A stretch of DNA of 64,000 nt from Paenibacillus sp. FSL K6-1096 (GTDB lineage: Bacteria > Bacillota > Bacilli > Paenibacillales > Paenibacillaceae): NCBI RefSeq assembly GCF_037977055.1, contig NZ_CP150274.1, forward strand, positions 1,798,001 through 1,862,000. Reading direction: 5' to 3'. Shown in pieces: positions 9,818 to 19,229 of this stretch; position 1 is the stretch's first letter, and every line of letters starts with the position of its first letter. The notes under the pieces were generated by a model. The model ran no database searches, was not told the origin of the DNA, and worked only from the letters and a program-made list of their open reading frames with translations. Both the position numbers and the translations under genes were made by a program.

Positions 9818-11092
9818 TTAGGCTTCACTCCATACGGCCTTGCCGTCCACCCAGGTCTTCACCGGCCAGCCCTTAAGCTTCCATCCGGTAAAAGGTGTAT
9901 TCCGTCCCTTGCTCGCAAACGTAGCAGGGTCAACTTCCTTCTCTTCATTCAGATCAATCAGCGTCAGATCCGCAGGCGCACCTTCAGTAAGCCGCCCGGT
10001 ATCCAGCCTGAACACTCTCGCCGGATCAGCGGTCATCCGCTGCACCAGCAGGGACAGATCCCACTTCCCTGTAGCGACAAAAGCGGTATACAGCAGCGGG
10101 AACGCCGTCTCGAAGCCGACGATGCCAAACGGTGCCAGCTGCATTCCCTTCGCCTTCTCTTCCTCGCTGTGCGGGGCATGATCGGTGACGATGATATCCA
10201 GCGTGCCGTCCAGCAGCCCTTCGATGCAGGCTTCCACATCGCGGCGGGAGCGGAGCGGCGGGTTCATTTTCCAATTGGCGTCCAGTCCCGGAATGTCTTC
10301 CTCGGAGAGCAGCAGATGGTGCGGGCATACCTCAGCGGTGACCTTGATCCCGATTTGCTTCGCCTGACGGATCAGCCGTACCGATTGCTCGGTGCTCACA
10401 TGGCATACATGGTAGTGGACACCCGTTGCTTCAGACAGCAGAATGTCACGGCCTACGTGAATGGCTTCCGATTCATTCGGAATTCCCTTCAGGCCATGTC
10501 TGTCGGCAAAAGTCCCCTCCGCCACCGGCGCTCCCTCCACCAGCGAGTTATCCTCACAGTGCGCAATCACCGGCATATCGAGTCCGGCTGCCAGCTTCAT
10601 GGCATCCTTCATCATCTGGGCGCTCTGCACGCCTACACCGTCGTCGGTGAAGCCGATCGCTCCGGCCGCCTTCAGCGCCGCAAAATCGGTCAACTCCCGC
10701 CCCAGCTCATTCTTCGTAATCGCCGCATACGGCAGCACCTTCACAAGCCCGGCTTCACGCGCCTTATCCTTGACCAGCTGCACAATCTCCGCACTGTCGG
10801 TCACCGGCCGGGTGTTCGGCATACAGGCGATGGTGGTGAATCCGCCCTTGGCAGCCGAGCGTGCGCCCGTCTCAATCGTCTCCTTATGCTCGAAGCCCGG
10901 CTCGCGCAGATGCACATGCATGTCGATCAGTCCGGGAATCAGCAGCTTGCCTTCCGCTTCTACGACCTCCCCGGCTTCTGGAGCCGCCTCGGCGGCATCC
11001 ACAATCTTCGAGATCACTCCGTCCTGCACTACGATATGTTTGCGCTCCAGCGCGCCTTCCTTGTTCAGTACACTGGCGTTTTTGATGATCAC
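9818..11092 (-). CDS. pyrC: dihydroorotase
   Basis: This zinc amidohydrolase cyclises carbamoyl aspartate to dihydroorotate. The metal-binding IDMHVHLREPG motif lies near residue 60 and TDHAPHS near residue 305. The GTG at 11090-11092 was chosen as start: GGAG lies ten bases upstream and the protein then begins MIIKNASVLN, giving 424 aa, the usual size of Gram-positive type I dihydroorotases. The frame is open further upstream, but that part (Trp/Arg-rich) is antisense-like and overlaps pyrB. There is a 139-bp gap to pyrB, partly very AT-rich (TATTATATAATAA), which could hold a weak internal promoter. Confidence 0.95.
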   Translation of the reverse strand: MIIKNASVLNKEGALERKHIVVQDGVISKIVDAAEAAPEAGEVVEAEGKLLIPGLIDMHVHLREPGFEHKETIETGARSAAKGGFTTIACMPNTRPVTDSAEIVQLVKDKAREAGLVKVLPYAAITKNELGRELTDFAALKAAGAIGFTDDGVGVQSAQMMKDAMKLAAGLDMPVIAHCEDNSLVEGAPVAEGTFADRHGLKGIPNESEAIHVGRDILLSEATGVHYHVCHVSTEQSVRLIRQAKQIGIKVTAEVCPHHLLLSEEDIPGLDANWKMNPPLRSRRDVEACIEGLLDGTLDIIVTDHAPHSEEEKAKGMQLAPFGIVGFETAFPLLYTAFVATGKWDLSLLVQRMTADPARVFRLDTGRLTEGAPADLTLIDLNEEKEVDPATFASKGRNTPFTGWKLKGWPVKTWVDGKAVWSEA

Positions 11093-11231
11093 GGTTCGAA
11101 TTCTCCTTTGTGTCTTCCGGCCGCAGCCGTAAGCTCTGAAGTTATTATATAATAAAAATTCACCTTTGTGTATATTTATTAATGGAATGATGTCAGGTTT
11201 TTTTGCTGTCCCTATCCGGCCTGTCTGGCTG

Positions 11232-12140
11232 CTATTGCAGCGCCCGTTCCATAACGGCCATCCGTACCGGCACACCGTTCGCCATCTGCGGGAAAATGCG
11301 GGACTGGCTGCTCTCCACCACTGCGTCGTCGATCTCCACATTGCGGTTCACCGGAGCCGGGTGCATGATGATCGATGCCGGGTTCAGCCGGGCTGCCCGT
11401 TCTTCCGTCAATCCGTAGTCCCTGCGGTATTCCTCTGCCGACAAAATAATCCCCGATGCATGGCGCTCCAGCTGCACTCTCAGCATCATAACCACATCCG
11501 CCTTGAGCGCTTCTTCCATAGATACATAGGGAGCGTAGGCCGCCAGCTCAGGAGCCTGCATGTTAGCCGGCGCACAGAACTGCACGCTCGCCCCCATCTT
11601 CGTTAACGCCCACAGGTTGGACCGCGCGACCCGGCTGTGCAGAATATCCCCGATAATCGATACCTTCAGGCCCTTCAGTTCGCCAAAATGCTGACGCATC
11701 GTATACAGATCCAGCAGCGCCTGGGTCGGATGCTCGTTGTTGCCGTCTCCGGCATTGATCAGCGGGATGCTTACCTTCTCGGCAAGCTGCTGCAGGACGC
11801 CGGGCGGCTTCAGCCGCACTACTCCGGCATCGATTCCCATGGACTCCAGGGTGCGAACGGTGTCGTAGATCGATTCACCTTTCTCTACACTGGAGGCCGC
11901 TGCGGTGAAGTTGAGCACCTGAACGCCCAGCCTTTTCTCGGCCATCTCGAAGGAGAAGCGGGTTCTTGTACTGTTCTCAAAAAACATGTTGGCAACAAAA
12001 TGCGACCTCAGCACCGGCGTGAGCTTCTCGCTCTGCTGATCCCAGTATGCCGTCCGCTCCAGCAGCTGGTGAATCTCTGACCCGTCCAATTCCTTAATCC
12101 CCAGCAGACTGCATTCCTTCACTTTCGTTGCCGTCATCAT
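11232..12140 (-). CDS. pyrB: aspartate carbamoyltransferase catalytic subunit
   Basis: It joins carbamoyl phosphate and aspartate to carbamoyl aspartate. The 302-aa protein has the carbamoyl-phosphate site FFENSTRTRFSFE near residue 54 and HPTQALLDLYT near residue 135. No pyrI regulatory chain gene is present, as expected for Firmicutes. The ATG at 12140 has GGGAGG ten bases upstream. It starts 2 bp after pyrR; in Bacillus subtilis the uracil permease gene pyrP sits between them and is missing here. Confidence 0.97.
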   Translation of the reverse strand: MMTATKVKECSLLGIKELDGSEIHQLLERTAYWDQQSEKLTPVLRSHFVANMFFENSTRTRFSFEMAEKRLGVQVLNFTAAASSVEKGESIYDTVRTLESMGIDAGVVRLKPPGVLQQLAEKVSIPLINAGDGNNEHPTQALLDLYTMRQHFGELKGLKVSIIGDILHSRVARSNLWALTKMGASVQFCAPANMQAPELAAYAPYVSMEEALKADVVMMLRVQLERHASGIILSAEEYRRDYGLTEERAARLNPASIIMHPAPVNRNVEIDDAVVESSQSRIFPQMANGVPVRMAVMERALQ

Positions 12141-12142
12141 TG

Positions 12143-12820
<678 letters not shown>

Positions 12821-12916
12821 TCAAAAAGATGGCGTGTCCGCGCGCAGAACAAGGCGCTCCGTACGCATACGGATTCCTTCTGCTTGTTCGCGAACCTCGA
12901 TTCACGTTACCTTGCC

Positions 12917-12930
12917 AGCCTCACGGGACT
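12917..12930 (-). promoter_or_regulatory. PyrR-binding loop (anti-antiterminator) of the pyr leader
   Basis: The minus strand reads AGTCCCGTGAGGCT, an exact match to the known PyrR-binding consensus ARUCCNGNGAGGYU. It is about 25 nt after the predicted transcript start and upstream of the attenuator. Confidence 0.92.
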
Positions 12931-12959
12931 GAATTAAAGGTGCTATTTAGCTATAGGGA

Positions 12960-12988
12960 ATTATGACAGAATGATTGCAGGATGTCAA
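12960..12988 (-). promoter_or_regulatory. SigmaA-type promoter of the pyr operon
   Basis: On the minus strand TTGACA (12983-12988) and CATAAT (12960-12965) are separated by 17 bp. The transcript would start near 12953, just before the PyrR-binding loop. Confidence 0.88.
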
Positions 12989-13016
12989 CATGGTTCAGGC
13001 TAAACGAAAAATGCTC

Positions 13017-15476
13017 CTAATGTACAACCTCTATACTCTCGACAATGTTCATTCTCTTCATACTACTTAACGGAATGATCGTGGCAACAAGGCAAGTCAC
13101 CCCTGCCAGTGTTGTAGCCAGAAGTATAGGGATAATTGGAATATTGCTAAAATCCCATACATCCATCGTTGCCGATTGAATAAACACAGAGAGAAGATAA
13201 CCCGCAATGGAACCCAAGAGAGAAGCAAAGCCGGCATAATAGGCCCCTTCCCACAAAAAGATTTTGTACAAACTGCTCTTATCCATTCCAATCGCCCGCT
13301 GAATACCAATTTCATTAATTCTTGTATTAATATTCGTATAGATAGTATTCATTATATTCAATATTCCAATAAAACTGATAAACAGGATCAGCCCCCACAT
13401 GAGTATCTTGATTTGCTCAAAGGATTGCTGGAGCTGCTCATCGGCTTTTTGGTATGAGAGCCAGCGAGAACCCTGGTTTTTGTCTACGATCTGTTGAATC
13501 AACGACTCTACCTGTGAATGATCTGCGCTATCGTTCATAAAGATATTCATTTGATTCACCATGTGATGGCCTGTCAACTTATCATAAACCTTGTCATATA
13601 CAATGATATCAACCCCGTTGACCCACCCTGTCCCTTGCAGTTGCAAAGCCCGGGGAGTGACTGCCTCCACTGTAAGCATGTTATTATTAACCGTTACCGT
13701 ATCTTGCGGTTGCAGCTGAGTGGTCTGGGATTGGACTCCGGCGATTTCTATCGGATTTTTGACAATACACAGCGTGCCGTTCTGAAAATCCAGTTTCTTC
13801 TGATTATCCATGGATGGATATAATTGATTCAGAGTTTCCATATCTACTCCAATAATTTTTAGCATATCCCCGCTTAATCCAAAAGTGAGATCACTTTCAA
13901 TCTCGCCCGGCAAATATTTGGAATATTTCATATAAGAGATGTTTTTCACCCCGGAATGGGCTTGCAGTTGGCCCATGGCACTCTCTGGTATTCCTACCGT
14001 TTCGCTCGTAATCGAATAATCCCCTTGTTTCAAATCACTGATTTGACCCGTAGTGTCCAGCACATCTCCAAAAGAATGCAGCGCTACAAAGATGGTAATA
14101 CTCATAAACAATGACAGTATCGTGATTAAGGATCGGGACGGATTCCGCTTGAGATTGATAAGTGCAAAATAGCGGTTAAAGTTCTTGATCGGTTTGCTAT
14201 TTCTTCTTTTTCGATGAACGGTTGTCTGGTTCCCGGCTATGGCTGTCTTGGGGGAAACTCTGGCTGCATACGATGCGGATGGGAAAGAAGCTGCGCATGT
14301 AAATATGAACGATATGACCGTTCCAAACAGGATAGCCGTGACATTCTGGTTCGGATAATCGGCGAGAAGTTGTTGAAGCTCATTCTGATCCTTGACAATC
14401 AGGGTGTCCGGTTGAATGATGGTCAATGCCATCTCCGTGATGGCCCCGGAAGTGAACAGTCCGATAACAAGTCCCACTGGAATTGCAATCGCGCTGTAGA
14501 TCAATACTTGAAGGATAACAATCATGTATAATTGTCCCGGTTCTGCTCCGATGGCACGGAGATATCCGTAATTCTTCATTCTTTTAACAATTGAAATTTT
14601 GAGTACATTATAGATGACCAGACCGGAGGCAAGCAGCACCAGCAGACCGACCACATACGCGATGACAGTGATGGATGTGATATTGTCCGTCTGCTCAGAT
14701 TCCCCGGTGTCAAACGATACACCCAGAGCATCCAAATAAAAGGCATTATACGAAACAGAGGAAGACTCAAGCTGCAAATCCCGGACGATCTGATCCACCG
14801 TTGATTGAAACGCATTTAACGATTTAACCTTGAATTCCGCCGAGGGCAGCAAATACTGCTCGGGTAAATAACGTTCTGCCGTACCTTCACCCACGAGAGC
14901 CAGCGACAACCCCGACACATAACCTGTATAATCATCCTCCAGCACCCCGCTCAAAATAAAGGAGGCCGTATAATCGAAGGAACCCTCTTCTACGTTGTTA
15001 GATGCAACATTTAGCTTCATTGTGATGGGCATTCCGATTCTCGGTTCCAGCTTCATTAATTTCAAGATATTATCGGTAAGGGCAATCTCATTGGGCCGCT
15101 GTGGCAACTCGCCTTCTTTCATCTGAGTAACCCGGGAATGATTTCGCAAACCGTCTGTATTATATTCAAGGACACTGGCACTTATCCCTGAATCTTGGAT
15201 GGTGCTGTTCCCCAGAGATAGATACAATCCGAGATTGGATATTCTGCTCTCGGCCTGTAATTTGTGAACCTGATCTTGATTCAAATGGTTAAAGGTAACA
15301 TGATAATCGCCATTGACGTAACGGGCTTGCTCTGTTCTTAATGTCTGAAGGGTGGTAATGGATTGGGCCACTACAGTTGTCATTACAGTGGACATCACAA
15401 TAGCTATGATGATCAACACTGAGGTCAGCGGGCTGCTCCGCAGCTCCTTGGCAGCATAACCTAGATAATGTTTCAT
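13017..15476 (-). CDS. FtsX/MacB-type ABC transporter permease of the RiPP locus
   Basis: This 819-aa integral membrane protein has the layout of two FtsX-like halves. There is a first helix at about residues 17-40, a large extracytoplasmic region to about 265, and three helices at about 270-300, 320-350 and 380-410. A second half follows: one helix near 450, another external region, and three C-terminal helices ending in VVATIIPLSSMKRMNIVE. Permeases of this kind move peptides or lipoproteins or give resistance to antimicrobial peptides. Its ATG overlaps the ATPase gene stop by 4 bp, so the two form one transporter. In this locus an immunity role (removing the mature peptide) is the most likely inference; export is possible. 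No clear terminator follows it before the pyr promoter. Confidence 0.85.
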   Translation of the reverse strand: MKHYLGYAAKELRSSPLTSVLIIIAIVMSTVMTTVVAQSITTLQTLRTEQARYVNGDYHVTFNHLNQDQVHKLQAESRISNLGLYLSLGNSTIQDSGISASVLEYNTDGLRNHSRVTQMKEGELPQRPNEIALTDNILKLMKLEPRIGMPITMKLNVASNNVEEGSFDYTASFILSGVLEDDYTGYVSGLSLALVGEGTAERYLPEQYLLPSAEFKVKSLNAFQSTVDQIVRDLQLESSSVSYNAFYLDALGVSFDTGESEQTDNITSITVIAYVVGLLVLLASGLVIYNVLKISIVKRMKNYGYLRAIGAEPGQLYMIVILQVLIYSAIAIPVGLVIGLFTSGAITEMALTIIQPDTLIVKDQNELQQLLADYPNQNVTAILFGTVISFIFTCAASFPSASYAARVSPKTAIAGNQTTVHRKRRNSKPIKNFNRYFALINLKRNPSRSLITILSLFMSITIFVALHSFGDVLDTTGQISDLKQGDYSITSETVGIPESAMGQLQAHSGVKNISYMKYSKYLPGEIESDLTFGLSGDMLKIIGVDMETLNQLYPSMDNQKKLDFQNGTLCIVKNPIEIAGVQSQTTQLQPQDTVTVNNNMLTVEAVTPRALQLQGTGWVNGVDIIVYDKVYDKLTGHHMVNQMNIFMNDSADHSQVESLIQQIVDKNQGSRWLSYQKADEQLQQSFEQIKILMWGLILFISFIGILNIMNTIYTNINTRINEIGIQRAIGMDKSSLYKIFLWEGAYYAGFASLLGSIAGYLLSVFIQSATMDVWDFSNIPIIPILLATTLAGVTCLVATIIPLSSMKRMNIVESIEVVH

Positions 15477-16147
15477 TGGCTCTCAACCTCCGATAGTACA
15501 CCATCCGAGATGGTGAACCGCCGTTCAGAGAGCTGTGATAAGGCAAGATCATGGGTTATCATTATTAAGGTGGCCCCAAATTGTTTGGTTGCGCGGGTGA
15601 GCAGCTCAATAACTTCTTTACTGCTTTTACTGTCCAGGTTCCCCGTAGGCTCATCGGCAAATATAATTTGAGGTTTGGCAATCAGCGCTCTTGCTACCGC
15701 CACTCTCTGCTGCTGCCCCCCCGACAACTCATGGGGCAGGTGGGAGAGACGGCCGGAAATCTCCAGGAAATCGGCTAATTCTCGCAAATACTCTTGATCG
15801 GGCTGTTTCCGGTCCAATAACACCGGCATACCAATATTCTCTTCCGCCGTTAAAATGGGAATCAGGTGAAATTGCTGAAACACAAATCCGAATTTCTGGC
15901 GGCGAAATGCAGACAATTCCTTCTCCCCCAGAGCATACATATCTTCATTATTAAATAACACAGTCCCGCCAGTTGGCTTATCTATCCCGCTAAGCAGATG
16001 CAGAAGTGTGGATTTCCCACTCCCCGAAGGTCCAATGATCGATACGAACTGGCCATCCTCTATAGTAATAGATACATTGTTTAAAGCGATTACTTTGTTC
16101 GACTCCGTTCCATAGATTTTGGAAAGAGCTTCGGCCTGTAACGGCAT
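15473..16147 (-). CDS. ABC transporter ATP-binding protein (LolD/MacB type)
   Basis: This 224-aa nucleotide-binding subunit partners the FtsX-type permease. Walker A is GPSGSGKSTLL near residue 40, the signature is LSGGQQQRVAVARAL near residue 140, Walker B is IIFADEPTGNLDSKS, and the switch His is in MITHDLAL. EPTGNLD is typical of the MacB/LolD/BceA class. The frame is open to 16192; the ATG at 16145-16147 was chosen because GGGAG lies seven bases upstream. It is separated from the upstream exporter by 65 bp without a visible terminator. Confidence 0.92.
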   Translation of the reverse strand: MPLQAEALSKIYGTESNKVIALNNVSITIEDGQFVSIIGPSGSGKSTLLHLLSGIDKPTGGTVLFNNEDMYALGEKELSAFRRQKFGFVFQQFHLIPILTAEENIGMPVLLDRKQPDQEYLRELADFLEISGRLSHLPHELSGGQQQRVAVARALIAKPQIIFADEPTGNLDSKSSKEVIELLTRATKQFGATLIMITHDLALSQLSERRFTISDGVLSEVESQ

Positions 16148-16212
16148 GAATACACTCCCTTTCAAATAATCCCAATAAATCCAATATACCATCTAATTGC
16201 ATTTAAAGGAAA

Positions 16213-17958
16213 TTACATGGATTTGACAGTATCAACTTCAGCACTGCTAGTATACAGCCGATAATAGACACTCTGTTGCGCCATGAGCTGGCGGTGTGTT
16301 CCGCACTCCACAACTCGCCCGTCTTGGATAGCATAGATGATATCCGCTTGTTCGATGGTAGAGAGTCTATGAGCAATGATAATGACGGTCTTGCCTGTAA
16401 ATAACATCTGGAAGGCGCTTTGAACAGTTTGTTCCGACAGGGTATCCAAAGATGACGTTGCTTCATCCAAGATGATAATCGGCGTATCTCTTAATATTGC
16501 GCGTGCAATGGAGATTTTTTGCTTTTGTCCGCCCGATAACATCACACCGTTCTGACCGACCTTGCTGTCGAACCGGGCAGGCAAAGACATAATAAAATCA
16601 TAAATATCGGCAGCTTGGGCGGCAGCTATAATCTCGTCCATGGGCAGATCCGCAGCTAAGCGCAAGTTATTAAGAATCGTATCATTAAAGATAAAGGTAT
16701 CCTGTGAGACGATACTTATGTTTTTGCGTAAATAGTGCAAATTATATTCCCTGATATCAATCCCATCCAATAATATATTCCCATGGTCAACATCCCATAA
16801 CCTGTAAATCAGGTTCGTGACCGTCGTTTTGCCTGAGCCGCTGGTTCCCACAAGAGCAGACACAGTATTGGATGCAAAAGAGAGATTTATCTCCTTTAAC
16901 GTCTCGCCTTGATCGTTGTAAGAGAAATTCACATTATGAAACTCGATGTCCCCCTTGAGTACCATTGGTTTGATTCCGCCATTGTCATGCTGAATGTCAA
17001 TCGGTTCGTCCAATACAGCCATTATTTTTTCCATTGCTACAATCGTCTGCTGAATATTCATTTTGAAATGAGCAATTCTAAATATCGGATTTAAAAGTTG
17101 TTGTGCATATGTATTAAAGGCAACCAACACTCCCACCGTCATGGCGCCAATCATTACCTTGTATCCTCCATAACTTAGAATAGAGATTGTAATGAAACCG
17201 CTGATGATATTGGAACTTAGCATACTGGCAGAGAGGTGGAGTTGTAGCCTCACTCCTTCTTCGTAGAAACTTCTTGCCGATTGATAATAATTTCTAAAAA
17301 ATAATTTTTTGGCATTTTGAAGAGTAAACGTTAACATGGATGACAAATATTCTTCAACTACAGATACATACCGGCCATGGTGATTACGCAGACGGGTCAC
17401 TATCGAATGGATCTTCTGGTTATATCTTCTTTGCAAGATGAACATAAGCGGCTGCAACGCTACGGAGACCAGCAACAAATCGAACTGCATAATCGATAAG
17501 AAAATCAGCATAACAACCGCCGTGATGATATCGGAGATAAGTGTAAAGATCATGCGGGTGGAGAAGTCTTCGACAGTAGCCACATCGCTATTGATTGTTG
17601 TGAGTAAATCACCCGAGTTCGCATCCGAATAGTATCTGCCAGACATTTTATTCAAATGATTCACAAGCTTCAAACGCAGATCATAGACCACTTTTTTGCC
17701 GATTACTGCATAATAATAATCAGAGATTAATTTACTTCCATTTTGCAGGACAATAATCGCTAGAAAAGCAATGACCACTTGCAGCAATAAAGTATAGTCT
17801 TTATCGGGAATCACATCATCAATAATTCGAATGAGTATGTAGGGTGTCATGATCGACAGCAGTGAGTTTATCAACATAAACACGCTGGCTAGAACGTGCT
17901 GTTTTTTGTATTTGAATATAAGCGTAAACAGTGGTTTGAAATGAACATCAACTTTCAT
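16213..17958 (-). CDS. ABC exporter, fused membrane and ATPase domains (RiPP locus)
   Basis: This 581-aa half-transporter has six predicted transmembrane helices in about the first 310 residues (ABC type I exporter fold), then a nucleotide-binding domain. Walker A is ALVGTSGSGKTTV, the signature LSGGQKQKISIARA, Walker B PIIILDEATSSLD, and the switch His is in IIAHRLST. It has no N-terminal C39 peptidase, so leader cleavage must come from elsewhere, plausibly the subtilase encoded just upstream. The ATG at 17956-17958 (MKVDVHFK) was chosen; it overlaps the subtilase gene by 11 bp. The frame extends to 18015 without a good ribosome site. The most likely cargo is the 52-aa precursor's mature product. 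Confidence 0.88.
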   Translation of the reverse strand: MKVDVHFKPLFTLIFKYKKQHVLASVFMLINSLLSIMTPYILIRIIDDVIPDKDYTLLLQVVIAFLAIIVLQNGSKLISDYYYAVIGKKVVYDLRLKLVNHLNKMSGRYYSDANSGDLLTTINSDVATVEDFSTRMIFTLISDIITAVVMLIFLSIMQFDLLLVSVALQPLMFILQRRYNQKIHSIVTRLRNHHGRYVSVVEEYLSSMLTFTLQNAKKLFFRNYYQSARSFYEEGVRLQLHLSASMLSSNIISGFITISILSYGGYKVMIGAMTVGVLVAFNTYAQQLLNPIFRIAHFKMNIQQTIVAMEKIMAVLDEPIDIQHDNGGIKPMVLKGDIEFHNVNFSYNDQGETLKEINLSFASNTVSALVGTSGSGKTTVTNLIYRLWDVDHGNILLDGIDIREYNLHYLRKNISIVSQDTFIFNDTILNNLRLAADLPMDEIIAAAQAADIYDFIMSLPARFDSKVGQNGVMLSGGQKQKISIARAILRDTPIIILDEATSSLDTLSEQTVQSAFQMLFTGKTVIIIAHRLSTIEQADIIYAIQDGRVVECGTHRQLMAQQSVYYRLYTSSAEVDTVKSM

Positions 17959-18952
17959 TGGCTTCAAGCCTGCTTTCGACAAATTCAGATAGCGACATGG
18001 ATGATTGAAATACATTCAGACTCAGCAAATTGTAATTGACTGTAATCGAAAAATGTCTTTTTATCTCTTCCATAAGCGGATAATAATCATCTTGCTTCAA
18101 CCACTCGAATAAAGTCTGGTGCGTCAACTTGTCAGTCTGATGGTCAAGGATAGAGAATGTTTGACGGATAATATGTATAATTTGTTGGTGCACCTCTTCA
18201 TTCGTGGTAACAATCCCCTGCTTGTCGAGTTTAAAATCGGGGCGTTTGCCATTCTCAATATCTTCAGCGTTCCAGTGATTTAGACAGGCTTTAGCTTCGA
18301 GTGCAGTATTTAGTTGGTTAAAAGACCGGATGTCCTGCTCACGTGACAACAGGTTTGCAATGTAGCCGGAAAAATAGGCCGTTGCTTTACTGTTACCTCC
18401 AAACATTCTGAACGAACCCTTTAGCGTAGGAACCATGACAGGAGTAATATCGGCCACACATTGGATACGTTCATGCCGGTTATACCAGAAAGAATTGGCA
18501 TCGTTGAAGCGGATACTTTCTACTCCAATGACAGAGGGTATCGCAGCGGGCATACTGTAACTGTGTCCATTGGCAAGTGATGACACGATAAATTTCCCTT
18601 CATGACTCAGCTTGTTGCAGATAGCTGTCAATGGTTCAGCGTACATACTGTTCATAGTAGCCAAGCTTAGATTGACTATTCGGGCATCCAGATCACAAAT
18701 ATACTCCAATGCCTCGATTAATCTTGACGAACTAGTCTCCGCGTTGTGGTCGAGAATTTTGACGATATCCAATTCGGCGCCAGGATACACGTTATTAATA
18801 ATAGCCGCGCAATATGTGCCATGACCACTTGAGTCCTGAATATCGTTCAGCCCTCCCCTGCTTGAGAAATTTATACCTGAACGAATGTTGAAGTCAGCGT
18901 TTTCCATATCAATGCCACTGTCCACGATAACAATCCTCTGCTTCTGTCCCAT
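17948..18952 (-). CDS. cytosolic S8 subtilisin-like peptidase with ACP-like C-terminal domain
   Basis: The 334-aa protein lacks a signal peptide and propeptide and starts directly with the catalytic domain. Asp11 is in IVIVDSGID, His44 in SGHGTYCAAI, oxyanion Asn128 in SLANGHS, and Ser188 in GGNSKATAYFSG (family consensus GTSMA). It is small, close to a minimal subtilase, and probably cleaves the leader of the precursor inside the cell. Residues about 255-334 are a separate helical domain whose pattern (LFEWLKQDDYYPLMEEIKRHF, then SLSEFVESRL) resembles an acyl carrier protein. The phosphopantetheine Ser is missing: DDY stands where DSL is expected. ACP-related proteins are known in some Clostridium Cys-rich peptide maturation loci. 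The start has AAGGTGG seven bases upstream. Confidence 0.85.
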   Translation of the reverse strand: MGQKQRIVIVDSGIDMENADFNIRSGINFSSRGGLNDIQDSSGHGTYCAAIINNVYPGAELDIVKILDHNAETSSSRLIEALEYICDLDARIVNLSLATMNSMYAEPLTAICNKLSHEGKFIVSSLANGHSYSMPAAIPSVIGVESIRFNDANSFWYNRHERIQCVADITPVMVPTLKGSFRMFGGNSKATAYFSGYIANLLSREQDIRSFNQLNTALEAKACLNHWNAEDIENGKRPDFKLDKQGIVTTNEEVHQQIIHIIRQTFSILDHQTDKLTHQTLFEWLKQDDYYPLMEEIKRHFSITVNYNLLSLNVFQSSMSLSEFVESRLEANES

Positions 18953-18973
18953 ACTGTATCCACCTTATAGTAG

Positions 18974-19008
18974 GAAAAAGCAAAGACATAGAGAGTCTAC
19001 ATCTTTGC
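18974..19008 (-). terminator. partial terminator between precursor and downstream genes
   Basis: On the minus strand GCAAAGA...TCTTTGC (19002-19008 with 18980-18986), with an inner TAGA/TCTA stem, is followed by TTTTTCC. It lies about 50 bp after the precursor stop and 20 bp before the subtilase start. It would lower expression of the later genes relative to the peptide. Confidence 0.7.
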
Positions 19009-19055
19009 CCATTCCTCAATTAAGTATTATTAATGCCTGTTATTCATATTTCTTC

Positions 19056-19214
19056 TTACCACCCACTCCAGCCTTTCGGGGAAATGGTAACGACGCAGCC
19101 GATTGGGTTAGATCCTTTGTTGCCTGACCAATCTGCGCAATCATCGGTACATCCTTGACCGTGAACGTCAAGTTCTTCGATCTTGTCAGTGACTTTTTTG
19201 ATTTCTAAACTCAT
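19056..19214 (-). CDS. RiPP precursor peptide, 52 aa, radical SAM substrate
   Basis: The ATG at 19212-19214 has a near-perfect AAAGGAGGTGAT site upstream, the strongest in the locus. The peptide has a charged helical leader (about residues 1-17, with KKVTDKIEELDV) and a Gly/Cys/Trp-rich core. Cysteines are at 22, 26 and 40, tryptophans at 29, 49 and 52, a GCTDDCADW block at 21-29, and a tail ending in PKGWSGW. It starts 15 bp after the stop of the SPASM radical SAM gene at 19230-20273 and is followed by a partial terminator. Thioether crosslinks (sactipeptide or ranthipeptide type) at the three Cys, or carbon-carbon links at Lys47/Trp49/Trp52, are both compatible. It does not match any class I can name. 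Leader/core boundary uncertain; Gly19 or Gly21 are candidates. Confidence 0.85.
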   Translation of the reverse strand: MSLEIKKVTDKIEELDVHGQGCTDDCADWSGNKGSNPIGCVVTISPKGWSGW

Positions 19215-19229
19215 TTTTATCACCTCCTT

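Noticed and set aside
11093..11341. N-terminal extension of pyrC by 83 codons
   Set aside because: The extension is Trp/Arg-rich, antisense-like, overlaps pyrB, and a GTG with a good ribosome site gives the normal dihydroorotase length.
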